Of a stretch of DNA of 64,000 nt, positions 17,741-26,706 are shown piece by piece. Location of the stretch: assembly GCA_963764675.1 (NCBI GenBank), contig CAVXTQ010000005.1, positions 558,001 to 622,000 of the forward strand. Direction: 5' to 3'. The translations under genes and the position numbers were made by a program. This stretch comes from Acidiferrum sp963764675. GTDB taxonomy: Bacteria; Acidobacteriota; Terriglobia; Acidiferrales; UBA7541. How positions within the stretch are numbered: position 1 is the stretch's first letter; each line of letters begins with the position of its first letter. The notes below the pieces were generated by a model that saw nothing but the letters and a program-made list of their open reading frames with translations, was not told where the DNA came from and did no database searches.

Positions 17741-19570
17741 TTATCCGCGGAAATACAGATACGCGCCCAGGATGCAGCAGAGAACCAGAACGGAGCCGGC
17801 AACTTCACGCCAGCCCCAACTGGCGCGGGTGTGGGCGCGGTCTTCCGCGGTGACGGTGTCAAACGTCAGGCTCTTCAGCTTTGCGTAGTCGGGCTCCGAC
17901 GTAGCGTAGCTCACCGTGACCATTACGATGGCGGAAACGATGGCGATGAGCACGCTGAAATATTGGAAATACATTTTGTTGACGATCCACAAGAACGAGC
18001 CGTTCGGATAGCCGTTTTCAAAGCCGGCAAGACCGAGAGTGACCGGAGTGTCCACCAACATGCGGAAAACACCGAGCGCGAAGCCGACCAGCATCGACCA
18101 GAAAGCCCCTTTGGCGTTGAGGCGCTTGAAAAACACCCCGAAAAAGAAAACGACGAAAATTGGCGGAGCCAGATAGCCCTGCACCGCTTGCAGGTAGGTG
18201 TATAAGCCCTGCGCGCCCTTGATGACCGGAATCCACAAGAGCGCGATCACGACCATGAAGGCCGTGGCGGTGCGGCCGACGCGCACGAGTTGGTGCTCGG
18301 TAGCCGCGGGCTTCCACTTTTGATAGAGGTCCACGGTGAATAGCGTGGAGCAAGCGTTGAAGACGCCCGCGAGCGAACCCATCAACGCGGAAAGCAGGCC
18401 GGCGACGACAATGCCGCGAAGTCCGGGCGGCAACAGGTATTGAACCAGCATCGGAAAAGCGCCTTGCGCAACCGAAGAGACCGCGTGGCCGTCTGGACCA
18501 ATCATCGGCGCGAGCTCGGGAATTTTGCCGCTCTTAGCCAACGCAAAGCAGATCAAGCCGGGAATAATGAACAAAGCCACCGGCAAGAGCTTCAGGAACG
18601 CCGCAAAGATCGAGCCACGGCGTGCGTCGGTCTCGTCTTTAGCGCCGAGGGCGCGTTGCACGATGTACTGGTCGGTGCACCAATACCAGAGTCCGACCAT
18701 TGGCGCGCAGAAAAGCATTCCTACCCACGGAAAGTAATCGTTGAAATACCAGGCCTCTTTGACGACGGCACCTGATGCATTGGTTTCCAGGACGGGAGCC
18801 CACGTGCCTTGGACGCCGGCGGGAATCAGCGGTTTCCAGAGATTGAACATGTCGGAGCCGCACCAGTGGCGAAGCTCGGCCCAGCCGCCGAGGCGGTGCA
18901 GACCGTAAAAGGTTAACAGCGCGGAACCGGTGATCAACACGATGACCTGCACCGCGTCGTTGTAGGCGACGGCGCGCATGCCGCCCAGCGTTGTGTACAG
19001 ACCGGTGAGAACGATCACGAGGACGGAACCGATCCAAAAGCTGTCAATCGTGGTATTGCCGATATGCAATTGGAGCTCAGGGAAAAGTGTGCCGAAGACG
19101 ACGCCGCCGGCAAAGATGCCGACCGCGATTTTCGAGACGATAAAAGTGACAATCGAAATGATCGAGAGGATGTAGCGGGAACTGGTGCTGAAGCGGCGTT
19201 CGAGAAACTCCGGCATGGTGAAGACTTGAGAACGCATGTAGAAGGGCACGAAGACCCAGCCAAGGACCAGCAGGCACCAGGCGTGAAGTTCGTAGTGGGC
19301 GAGCGCCACGCCGCTGGTCGCGCCGGAGCCTGCTAGCCCGACCACGTGTTCGGAACCAATGTTCGACGCGAAGATGGAAGCGCCGATGATCCACCAGCCG
19401 AGGTTGCGTCCCGCGAGGAAGTAGTCGGTTGTGGTGTCCTTGTTTTTCCGAACCACCCACCACGCGACGCACAGGAGAATGCCGAAATAGATGGCAATGA
19501 ACAGCCAATCGATTCCGGTAAGGCGCGAGGTCAGAGCGGCGGCGAGGAGCATGCTGGAAGAGTTCGTCAA
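17741..19570 (-). CDS. Sodium/sugar symporter, SGLT-like (SSS family)
   Basis: The 609-residue protein has about 14 membrane helices and SGLT hallmarks: YFLAGRNLGWW, SIFASNIGSEHVVGLAG, and WCTDQYIVQRALGAKD. SNIGSEH is characteristic of the Na+/glucose-galactose type (vSGLT, mammalian SGLT), which couples sugar uptake to sodium. The TTG at 19570 is kept because GGGGTG lies 5 bases upstream; ATG 19552 is the alternative. No sugar-metabolism operon is attached, so the precise sugar is unknown. Confidence 0.88.
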   Translation of the reverse strand: MTNSSSMLLAAALTSRLTGIDWLFIAIYFGILLCVAWWVVRKNKDTTTDYFLAGRNLGWWIIGASIFASNIGSEHVVGLAGSGATSGVALAHYELHAWCLLVLGWVFVPFYMRSQVFTMPEFLERRFSTSSRYILSIISIVTFIVSKIAVGIFAGGVVFGTLFPELQLHIGNTTIDSFWIGSVLVIVLTGLYTTLGGMRAVAYNDAVQVIVLITGSALLTFYGLHRLGGWAELRHWCGSDMFNLWKPLIPAGVQGTWAPVLETNASGAVVKEAWYFNDYFPWVGMLFCAPMVGLWYWCTDQYIVQRALGAKDETDARRGSIFAAFLKLLPVALFIIPGLICFALAKSGKIPELAPMIGPDGHAVSSVAQGAFPMLVQYLLPPGLRGIVVAGLLSALMGSLAGVFNACSTLFTVDLYQKWKPAATEHQLVRVGRTATAFMVVIALLWIPVIKGAQGLYTYLQAVQGYLAPPIFVVFFFGVFFKRLNAKGAFWSMLVGFALGVFRMLVDTPVTLGLAGFENGYPNGSFLWIVNKMYFQYFSVLIAIVSAIVMVTVSYATSEPDYAKLKSLTFDTVTAEDRAHTRASWGWREVAGSVLVLCCILGAYLYFRG

Positions 19571-19717
19571 GCGTTCACCCCTTGTTGACTAATTTCAATC
19601 CATGCTTGCGAATGGGTTTTCGAGTTGCGGCATTGTACAACGGTTGCTCGGGTTCCAAGCCCGGAGAACGAGCTTACTGAACGGCTTTGTGCTCAGGGCG
19701 TTACGAAGGATTGGCGT

Positions 19718-20083
19718 TCAAACGGCGGAAGGAGGCTTGGCTTCGGAAAAGCTTTGAGATGCTTCCAGAGCGGTGGGGTAAATTTTCACGAGCCGATCGA
19801 CTTTGGTCAGCTTCAAGACGCCGCTAACCATTCCTGTGACGCCGGCGAGGCGCATCGTTCCGCCGGCCACTTTCAATCGCGAGAGGCAGTTGACGATTTT
19901 TCCCAGGCCGCCGCTGTCGAGTTTGGAGACGTTGGAGAGGTCCATGACCACGCGGGTCTGTTTTTCGCGAAGAAGCTGCTCGAAAGCTAACTCGAGACGC
20001 GCGCACTCCATGCCCAGTTGGAGAGGGCCGCGCAGCTCGAGCACCACGACGCCCGGTTCGAGCTCTTTTCTGGTGATTTCCAA
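19718..20083 (-). CDS. STAS-domain anti-anti-sigma factor-like protein
   Basis: At 121 residues this is a single STAS domain (SpoIIAA/RsbV type). The phosphorylation loop MDLSNVSKLDSGGLG places Ser57 at the position phosphorylated by an anti-sigma kinase in characterised relatives. The start is a TTG preceded by GGAGG 7 bases upstream. No partner kinase or sigma gene is next to it, so the protein would act on a target encoded elsewhere in the partner-switching pathway. Confidence 0.82.
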   Translation of the reverse strand: MEITRKELEPGVVVLELRGPLQLGMECARLELAFEQLLREKQTRVVMDLSNVSKLDSGGLGKIVNCLSRLKVAGGTMRLAGVTGMVSGVLKLTKVDRLVKIYPTALEASQSFSEAKPPSAV

Positions 20084-20125
20084 AGGAAGCCTCCGTCGAA
20101 GAATTATCTGGCGGCTCGCCTGGCG

Positions 20126-20446
20126 TCAAGCGCCAGGAGCCGCCTGCGTCGCGTCAGTCTGCTCCTCATCGCAGGGGAACTGACGAATTGCCCGCGTGCA
20201 GTCCGAGAGCGCGTCCAACAGGGAATTGCCCCAACCCGCCGGAAAGAAGGGCGCGAGTTTCTGGTTCACAGGCTTGTCGGACTGCGCAAAAAAGCGAACG
20301 TGCTGTCCCGGGGGAGGGGCGGCGAATTCGCGAACGGTGATGACGAACTCGGTTTCGCCATTGCCGTGGCACTTCTTGAACGAAAACACGTGGAGCTGAG
20401 CAAGCTCCTCAGCGGGATTCTTCTGGGCAAATCTCCAATCGCTCAC
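20126..20446 (-). CDS. Hypothetical protein
   Basis: This is a 106-residue soluble protein with GTG start and a GGAGGGG ribosome binding site just upstream. The central part reads VFSFKKCHGNGETEFVITVREFA, suggesting beta-strands, and QHVRFFAQSDKPVNQKLAPF follows. No family recognised. It lies 42 bases upstream of the STAS gene on the same strand, so they may be co-transcribed. Confidence 0.5.
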   Translation of the reverse strand: MSDWRFAQKNPAEELAQLHVFSFKKCHGNGETEFVITVREFAAPPPGQHVRFFAQSDKPVNQKLAPFFPAGWGNSLLDALSDCTRAIRQFPCDEEQTDATQAAPGA

Positions 20447-20597
20447 AACCCCTCCGTCGCGTAGAGCCGCACTGGTGCAGCCGGAACCGCTGTGGGAACA
20501 CGCAAATCTTAGGCTGCGCCGTGGAGCAAGTCAACGCGCATGCGCTCTCTCTTGCGTTTCTTTTGGAGCAGTAGTTTGGCGGCGCGGAACGTCCCGG

Positions 20598-21335
20598 CTA
20601 CTTCGATACGATCTTTGTGAGCGCGGTGCGGAGTTGATCCGGCTCAAAGCCGAAGGGACCCGGTTTGCTTTTGAATGCGACGCGGCCTTGAGCGTCGATC
20701 AGGTACATGCGGTCGGGCCAGCCGGTGTAGGCGCGTTCGGTGGAGTTGCCGAACTTGTCCAGAACGGCGGGGAACTTGATGCCGAGTTTGCGGACGCAAA
20801 GGCCGGCAATGTAGGCGCGGTCTTCTTCGTTCTTGGGGCTCGCGAAGACGACTTGGTCCTTGATGTTGCTCTGCATCTGCCATACATCGCTAGGATGAGC
20901 TTCGGTGATGTACACCGTCAGGAACGCCACGCGATCCTTATATTCGTCGTACAACTTGTTCAGGACGGGAACCTCCCGCCGGAAGGGCGGTCAAGTGTAA
21001 CTGCCGAAAATGAGGACGACAGGCTGCGTGGCGTTAAGAGTGGAGAGCTGGATCTGCGCGGATTTGTCCGGAGTCATGAGGGAAAAGTCGGGTGCCGGCT
21101 CACCGACGTGGAGGGTGCCGGCGCGGCTGTGGGTCCAAGCGGTTTCGAAGGGAAAGAGAAGGAAGGGGATAGGGCCGGGCATTTTTGCCATGACCCTGCC
21201 GAAGGTCTCCGGGGGCTGGCGCATAGCCCACAGGACCGTGCCAGCGAAGGCGGCGTAGACGACAGCGATGGTGATGAAGACAATGAGCAACGTTGTTCGG
21301 GCCTTGGGGCTGATGCGGAGCTTGAGCCTACGCAT
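20598..21335 (-). CDS. Iodothyronine-deiodinase-family selenoprotein (in-frame TGA as selenocysteine)
   Basis: Read through one TGA (20991-20993), the gene encodes 245 residues: a membrane helix (14-36), a linker, and a thioredoxin-like deiodinase domain. The active-site region is VLIFGSYT-U-PPFRRE with U115, matching the vertebrate deiodinase pattern FGSCTUPSF. Downstream identity continues, including FLTVYITEAHPSD (human enzymes read YIEEAHASD; His147 corresponds to a conserved His), RMYLIDAQGRVAFK and GPFGFEPDQLRTAL. Both halves are in the same frame with no other disruption, so the TGA is best read as selenocysteine rather than a nonsense mutation. A hairpin suitable as a bacterial SECIS follows. 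The reaction in bacteria is unknown; a thiol/selenol redox role is likely. It overlaps the AhpD-like gene by 8 bases. Confidence 0.75.
20963..20980 (-). promoter_or_regulatory. Candidate bacterial SECIS hairpin after the UGA
   Basis: On the coding strand GGCGGGA (20980-20974) pairs with TCCCGTCC (20970-20963) in a 7-base-pair stem with one bulged T, closing a GGT loop (20973-20971). The loop begins 18 bases after the UGA. As I recall, the E. coli fdhF SECIS also shows GGU about 19 bases after its UGA and has a bulged U, and SelB needs this spacing. The match is by eye. Confidence 0.5.
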
Positions 21336-21903
21336 TTTGTTTCTGTGAGATCGACGGGCGCGGTATCGAGGTCAGGTAGCCTTCCTCGGCGAGACGCTTC
21401 CCGCTGGCGCGATAGATTTCGGGAGCATTTTCAGGCGCCCAGGTGGCCAGGCCGTCGACGTAGCGGTTGTACATGCAGAAGGCGGCGGCGATCAGCACCG
21501 TATCATGAATTTCCTTGTCCGTAGCGCCGAGTTGCCGGGCGCGTGCGACGTCTTCGCTTGTCACTTGCTTGCCTCCCTGCTGGACCTTGCCGGCAATGGT
21601 CAACAGGGCTTTCAGCTTGTCGGAAATGGGCGCGGTTTCGAAGTCGCGCTTTATCTGCGCAACCAATTCTTCGTTGCCTCGCCAGTGGTGTGCGGCGACA
21701 GCGCCGTGAACGGTCTGGCAGAAGTAGCAGTCGTTGCGCGAGGAGACATAGGTGGCAATCATCTCGCGCTCTCCGGGCGAGAGGGTGTTGCTGCCACGGA
21801 GCAGGATTTCGGCGAGTTCGTTGAGTGGCTTGGCGGTGTCCGGGCTGAACATCATCGGCCCGACGATTCCGGGAATGCCTTCAGGTAGCGGGATGTGCGG
21901 CAT
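21328..21903 (-). CDS. Carboxymuconolactone decarboxylase/AhpD-like peroxidase-related protein
   Basis: At 191 residues, all helical, this protein carries the AhpD-type redox motif: Cys59-Tyr-Phe-Cys62 with His66 in DCYFCQTVHGA, preceded by LSPGEREMIATYVS. AhpD-like proteins use the CxxC pair for alkylhydroperoxidase or thiol-disulfide chemistry. An AAGGA lies about 9 bases before the ATG. Its 3' end overlaps the start of the deiodinase-like selenoprotein by 8 bases, so the two are co-transcribed and probably work in one redox step. Confidence 0.85.
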   Translation of the reverse strand: MPHIPLPEGIPGIVGPMMFSPDTAKPLNELAEILLRGSNTLSPGEREMIATYVSSRNDCYFCQTVHGAVAAHHWRGNEELVAQIKRDFETAPISDKLKALLTIAGKVQQGGKQVTSEDVARARQLGATDKEIHDTVLIAAAFCMYNRYVDGLATWAPENAPEIYRASGKRLAEEGYLTSIPRPSISQKQNA

Positions 21904-21926
21904 TTGCGTTTTCCTTCACGGCGAGA

Positions 21927-24900
21927 TCAGAACAGAAACTTAAGCGCGAGCTGAACTACGCGCGGCGGCAGCGCGGCCTGGATTTGGTTGAACGTGGGCG
22001 AGCTGATGTCACTGTCGGGCAGCCGGAAGTTCGGATGGTTGAGGATGTTGAAGAATTCGGCGCGGAACTGGATGTCCTTCGATTCCGTTACGCGGAAGAT
22101 TTTAAAGATGGAGAAATCCCAATCCGCGAAACGTGGGCCGACACCGATGTTGCGGCCGGCATTGCCGAATTGCTGGACAGGGGAGTTGGGGTCGGGGATC
22201 ACTTGCGCGAAGGCGGCGCGGTTGAGCCATGCGCCAACGGTCTTGGGGCCGGAATTTGGATCTTCACCGGCGATCACGTTGGGGCGATTTGCGGAGAAGC
22301 CGGTGATTTCCGGTGCGCCGCCCTGATCGGATACATCGGTGGAATCAAAGACTGTGAACGGCGTGCCGCTCATGGCGGTAAAGATCCCGTTCAATTGCCA
22401 TCCGCCGAGCGCGGCCTGTGTGAGGCCGGCCGCTTGATGGAAGAACGGCAGGCTCCACTGATAGCTGAAGACGAGGCGGTGGCGCGCGTCGAACAACGAC
22501 GGTCCGCGTTCGGCGGCGAGATCGAAAGGATTTTGCGCCAGATCATTTTCGCCGGCGACGGGCTTGGCGGCGGACCCGGTCATATTGAAGGAAGAGGCGT
22601 CGTCGATCGCCTTGGAGTAGGTGTAGGAAGCGAGGAAGGAAAGTCCATGGCTGAAGCGCTGTTTCAGGCTAACTTCCAGCGCGTTGTAGCTGGAGTTGGC
22701 GATGCCAGCGATCAGGCCGGTAGAGGAAAATTTGCAGTCCGTCGGGGGATCGGCGAGTGTGCAGCCGGAGTAGAGGCGGCGCTGATCGGCGTTGTCTGGC
22801 GTGGAGACTCCGGGAATATAGATGGCCGGATTGCCTTCAATGAAGCGCGGGAGCTTGGTGCCTTTGGTGCCCACGTAGCCGACTTGGAGGAGCAGGTTCG
22901 CGCCGAACGAGCGCTGGATGTTTAGATCGTAGTCCTGGGTATACGGCAGCGGGAGTTTCGCGTCGAGAGTAAGGTTCGTGAGCGGCGTGGCGAACTGCCC
23001 ATTCACCGGAGGATTCCCATTAAAGGGATCGGCGAAGTTAGGCGAGCTGATTTGCTCAGTCTGTAGATAGGGGGGCGCGCTGATGGGAGACTGCAGTGGA
23101 CCACCCTGCCCGGTGTAGTAAGGCTCATAAAAGATGCCGTAGGCGGAAGTGACCAGCCATTTTGCGCTGCCGGTGGGATCCCACGCGAAACCGACCCGCG
23201 GCCCGAAACCTTTCTTGAAAGTAGGGATCAGGCCCCGAGGAACGCCGGCGTCGCCTGGATAGAGCAGGCCTTCGGGAGCGCTGGGAACAACCGTGGATTG
23301 GCGGCCGGGGATGAACAGGGTTTGGCGATTTTGCACCTCGGTGTCGGGAAAAGGAAGGTCGTAGCGCAGACCGAGGTTCAACGTGAGGCGGCGGTTTACG
23401 CGATAAGTGTCCTGCGCGTACCCGTTCAGGGAATTGCCGCGAATGCCGCGGGAAAAATCGCCGCGCCCTTGCAGGAAGAAGACCGGCGCGCCGAACAGGA
23501 AGCTGGCGAAAGCATTGGGTACGACCGGGAAGGGAGCGAAGACGAAGAAGCCGTTGGTGGCAATGCCTTGCAGGACATTGATTTGGGTATGTTCGTAGCC
23601 TCCGCCGAATTTCAGATCGTGGCGCCCGTGAACCCAACTGATCGAGCTGCTGTAGTCGAAAGCATTTTCGTAGGAATTGCGCGGCCCGGTGATGGGATCG
23701 CCCACCGTGGTGTAGCCGTTGATCTGAATGAACGGAGGACCGACGGCGACATCGAGGCTGGGAGTGTAGGCGAAGCCGAGCGCAGCCGGAGTGGTGTGAT
23801 TGGTGCGCTCGCCGTAGAGAAATTTGTTGCGCAGGTAGGAGAAGCGCAACACGCCGATCAGCGCGGGATTGAAGGTGTGCGTTTCCTGCGCCACGAAATT
23901 CTGCGCCCGCTGATTCTGGCCCACCGGAAAGCCGGGGACGCTGGCTCCGGAGACGGGGATGGGATTGAACTGATCGCCGTCGTTGAACATGTAGCGGAAA
24001 TTGAGGGCGTCGGAGGGCGTGAGGTAGTGATCGAGGCGGATACCGAACTGGTCGTAGCTTTGGGTCACAACCTCGGTGGAGGTGAAGAGGTTGGTGCCGC
24101 TGTTGGGAAGCGGAAACAGGCCCAGCAGGCCGACGGAGAGCGGATTGATGTCGGTGAGCTGGTTGTTGGGATAAGGCTTGTTGAGGATGACGTTGAAAAG
24201 TTGGTGGTTTTGATTGTTGCAGAAGCCGCCGGTGAAACCTTCGGGGCAGGAGGCGGAGAAATCGCCGGAACGCTCGGCAACGGAGGGAACCGTCGAGGAT
24301 TGCGTCTCGCCCTGGTGATTGCGGAAGCCCTCGTAGAAGCCGAATAGAAAGGTCTTGTCTTTACGGACCGGGCCGCCGAGCGATGCGCCGAACTGATTTT
24401 GCTTCAGAGGCTCGGTTTCGGACGCGAAGTAGTTGGTGGCGTCAAAGACGTCGTTGCGAAAAAATTCCCACACTGCGCCGTGAATTTCGTTGGTGCCCGA
24501 GCGGGTGATGATGTTGGTCGTAGAGCCGAGACTGTTACCGAATTCCGCGTTGGCGTTGTGCGTCAGGATGCGGAATTCAGCGATCGCATCGACGGGCGGC
24601 TTCAGGACGAAGCCGCCATCCACACCGTTGAAGTTGTTCGCGCCGTCGATCAGGAAATCGTTGGATTCGGGACGCTGCCCGTTGACGGCGTAGGCTTGGC
24701 TGGCGCGCAGCGAGCCGCCGGCTTCAGCGAGCCCTGGTGTGAGAGGCACAACGCCGGGTTGCAGGAGGCCGAGTTGCGTGAAGTTACGGCCGTTGAGCGG
24801 GAGATCGAGCAGTTCGCGTTCGGAGACCACAGTGCCGAGGCTGGTGACGGCGGCCTGAATGATATCGGCGTCAGCGTCGACTTCCACTTTGTCGTTGGCT

Positions 24901-25232
24901 CCGCCGACTTTGAGGGCCACCGAAATGGTAGCGGATTCGTTGACGTCGATGGAGATGCCTTGCTGGATGTAGGTCTGGAAGCCAGAGTGCTCGATTTGCA
25001 GCTGGTAGTGCCCCACCGGAAGCTCGAGGAGCAGATACGTGCCGGCGTGATCGGTGGTGCCGGTGCGCGTGAGGCCGGTTTCGGTCTGGCGCGCGGAGAC
25101 GTTGGCGCCTTCCACCACCCCGCCGCTGGGATCTGTGACGGTGCCCCGTACGCTGCCGGTGATCTGCTGAGCGAAGACATTCGGTGCGGCTAAAACTGCG
25201 GCCAGGCACACCAATAGCTTAAGAATTCTCAT
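21927..25232 (-). CDS. TonB-dependent-receptor-like outer membrane protein with Cna-B/carboxypeptidase-regulatory domain
   Basis: The intact 1101-residue protein starts with a signal peptide (LLVCLAAVLAAPNVFAQ) and a regulatory-like beta-sandwich (VRGTVTDPSGGVVEGANV), followed by a plug with LPLNGRNFTQLGLLQPG and FLIDGANNFNGVDGG, and a barrel that ends VVQLALKFLF. It is the same family as the protein encoded at 8.6-12.1 kb and has the expected length. Family members are outer-membrane proteins, often near transporters or hydrolases for polymers. The gene lies 23 bases upstream of the AhpD-like gene on the same strand, so it may share the transcript. Confidence 0.88.
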   Translation of the reverse strand: MRILKLLVCLAAVLAAPNVFAQQITGSVRGTVTDPSGGVVEGANVSARQTETGLTRTGTTDHAGTYLLLELPVGHYQLQIEHSGFQTYIQQGISIDVNESATISVALKVGGANDKVEVDADADIIQAAVTSLGTVVSERELLDLPLNGRNFTQLGLLQPGVVPLTPGLAEAGGSLRASQAYAVNGQRPESNDFLIDGANNFNGVDGGFVLKPPVDAIAEFRILTHNANAEFGNSLGSTTNIITRSGTNEIHGAVWEFFRNDVFDATNYFASETEPLKQNQFGASLGGPVRKDKTFLFGFYEGFRNHQGETQSSTVPSVAERSGDFSASCPEGFTGGFCNNQNHQLFNVILNKPYPNNQLTDINPLSVGLLGLFPLPNSGTNLFTSTEVVTQSYDQFGIRLDHYLTPSDALNFRYMFNDGDQFNPIPVSGASVPGFPVGQNQRAQNFVAQETHTFNPALIGVLRFSYLRNKFLYGERTNHTTPAALGFAYTPSLDVAVGPPFIQINGYTTVGDPITGPRNSYENAFDYSSSISWVHGRHDLKFGGGYEHTQINVLQGIATNGFFVFAPFPVVPNAFASFLFGAPVFFLQGRGDFSRGIRGNSLNGYAQDTYRVNRRLTLNLGLRYDLPFPDTEVQNRQTLFIPGRQSTVVPSAPEGLLYPGDAGVPRGLIPTFKKGFGPRVGFAWDPTGSAKWLVTSAYGIFYEPYYTGQGGPLQSPISAPPYLQTEQISSPNFADPFNGNPPVNGQFATPLTNLTLDAKLPLPYTQDYDLNIQRSFGANLLLQVGYVGTKGTKLPRFIEGNPAIYIPGVSTPDNADQRRLYSGCTLADPPTDCKFSSTGLIAGIANSSYNALEVSLKQRFSHGLSFLASYTYSKAIDDASSFNMTGSAAKPVAGENDLAQNPFDLAAERGPSLFDARHRLVFSYQWSLPFFHQAAGLTQAALGGWQLNGIFTAMSGTPFTVFDSTDVSDQGGAPEITGFSANRPNVIAGEDPNSGPKTVGAWLNRAAFAQVIPDPNSPVQQFGNAGRNIGVGPRFADWDFSIFKIFRVTESKDIQFRAEFFNILNHPNFRLPDSDISSPTFNQIQAALPPRVVQLALKFLF

Positions 25233-25357
25233 GTGTCGCGCGCCTTTCGGTTTTTAGGTCCTTCGAGCTTTGCGTAAACTTAGAGGACGCGGTCAGGCGT
25301 GGCAATCATATAAAAGCACTAGAGAGGGGACATCACCTGCGATGCTCGCAACGGGCG

Positions 25358-26527
25358 TCAGAGGTGATTGAAGAGCAGCGGCCCGCCCAGCTTTGAGGTG
25401 TAGTTGGGGCGGTAGCGCTCGGTGTTGTACAGCGTGGCGATGTCCACTTTGCGGGCGCCGAGAGACGAAGCGGGCAGCGGCGCGTGGGCGTAGCAGCCGT
25501 TCTGGATGCCGACCATGCGTCCGGTGACGCCGTCGAAGAGCATTTCCACCGCGATGTTGGCGAACGTGATGGCCACGAGCTGGTCGATGGCGTCGGGTTC
25601 GCCGCTGCGCAAGTCGTAGGTCAGGTCGCTGATCATGATTTCGTTGCCGGTGCGGCGGCGGATTTCTTCGCCGAGGGCTTGGCCGATATCCGCTTTCTTG
25701 CGATGACCGTAAGCATCAGCCTCTCCGATTTCGGCCACGGTGCCTTCCTTCCATGTAGCGCCTTCGGAAACGACCACTAGGGCGTAGTGACTGAGGTTGT
25801 TGCGCTTGTCGTCGGAGAGGATTTGCGTGACGCGATCGAGGTCGAAAGGATATTCGGGAATCAAGCAGCGCGTCGAGGTGACATATGCGGTGTAGAGGGC
25901 GGTGAAGCCAGCGTCGCGTCCGAAAATGCGAAAAATGCCGATGCGCTCGTGGGAACCAAGTGTGGTGCGTTGTCGCGTGATCAGTTCCTTGGCGCGGGTG
26001 ATGGCGGTGGAAAAACCGATGCAATATTCCGTGCCCTGGACGTCGTTGTCCATGGTCTTGGGAATGGCGATGACGGGCATGCCCGCGGCGGAAAGCGCGG
26101 CGGAGAAACTCAGCGTGTCGTCGCCGCCGATGGTGACCAGGCAGCCAATGCCCAAGCGGTCCAAATTGTCGAGAACTACTTGCGTGAAGTCATAGTGCTT
26201 GCCGTTGAAGGGCAGGCTCTTGATGCGGTCCGCTGCGATGTGCTTGGGCAACTTGCCTTCGGCCATTTTGCGCGGATTGGTGCGCGAGGTGTGGAGAATG
26301 GTGCCGCCGGTGCGATCGATGGTGCGGGTGTTGTCGCGCGTGAGCGGGCGAACGTAGACGGGATCGTCGGGTCCGGTCATGTGCGTAAGGCCTTCCCAGC
26401 CTTTGCGGATGCCAATGACCTCGCGGCCCATTTCGGTCGCGCGGTACACGACGGACTTGATGACGGGATTCAAGCCGGGGACATCGCCGCCGCCGGTGAG
26501 GATGCCGATGTTGGTTTTCGCAGCCAC
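25358..26527 (-). CDS. pfp: 6-phosphofructokinase, PPi-dependent type
   Basis: The 389-residue protein catalyses phosphorylation of fructose 6-phosphate in glycolysis. Sequence features are GILTGGGDVPGLN for phosphate donor binding, VTIGGDDTLS, IPKTMDNDV (catalytic base Asp) and an IFGRDAGF substrate motif. The second Asp of GGDD and the Lys of PKT are the two residues that distinguish pyrophosphate users from ATP users (which have GGDG and PGT). Pyrophosphate should therefore be the donor and the reaction reversible. The GTG at 26527 is chosen over a TTG at 26551 because CAGGAG lies 9 bases upstream of it. Confidence 0.9.
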   Translation of the reverse strand: MAAKTNIGILTGGGDVPGLNPVIKSVVYRATEMGREVIGIRKGWEGLTHMTGPDDPVYVRPLTRDNTRTIDRTGGTILHTSRTNPRKMAEGKLPKHIAADRIKSLPFNGKHYDFTQVVLDNLDRLGIGCLVTIGGDDTLSFSAALSAAGMPVIAIPKTMDNDVQGTEYCIGFSTAITRAKELITRQRTTLGSHERIGIFRIFGRDAGFTALYTAYVTSTRCLIPEYPFDLDRVTQILSDDKRNNLSHYALVVVSEGATWKEGTVAEIGEADAYGHRKKADIGQALGEEIRRRTGNEIMISDLTYDLRSGEPDAIDQLVAITFANIAVEMLFDGVTGRMVGIQNGCYAHAPLPASSLGARKVDIATLYNTERYRPNYTSKLGGPLLFNHL

Positions 26528-26706
26528 GAATCGCTTCTCCTGGAAACGCAAGATTTGTTGTGGCGCGGTCTGCCCGCGGTCCGCAACCTAGCATTTTCGC
26601 ACAAGTTTCGATGAAGCAACGATTGGAAAGTTCTTTTGTGGACATGAGGAAAACTGTTTCCAAACCGCGGAATTGCCGTTAGGCTAGGCGTCGCTGAGGT
26701 GAATCG

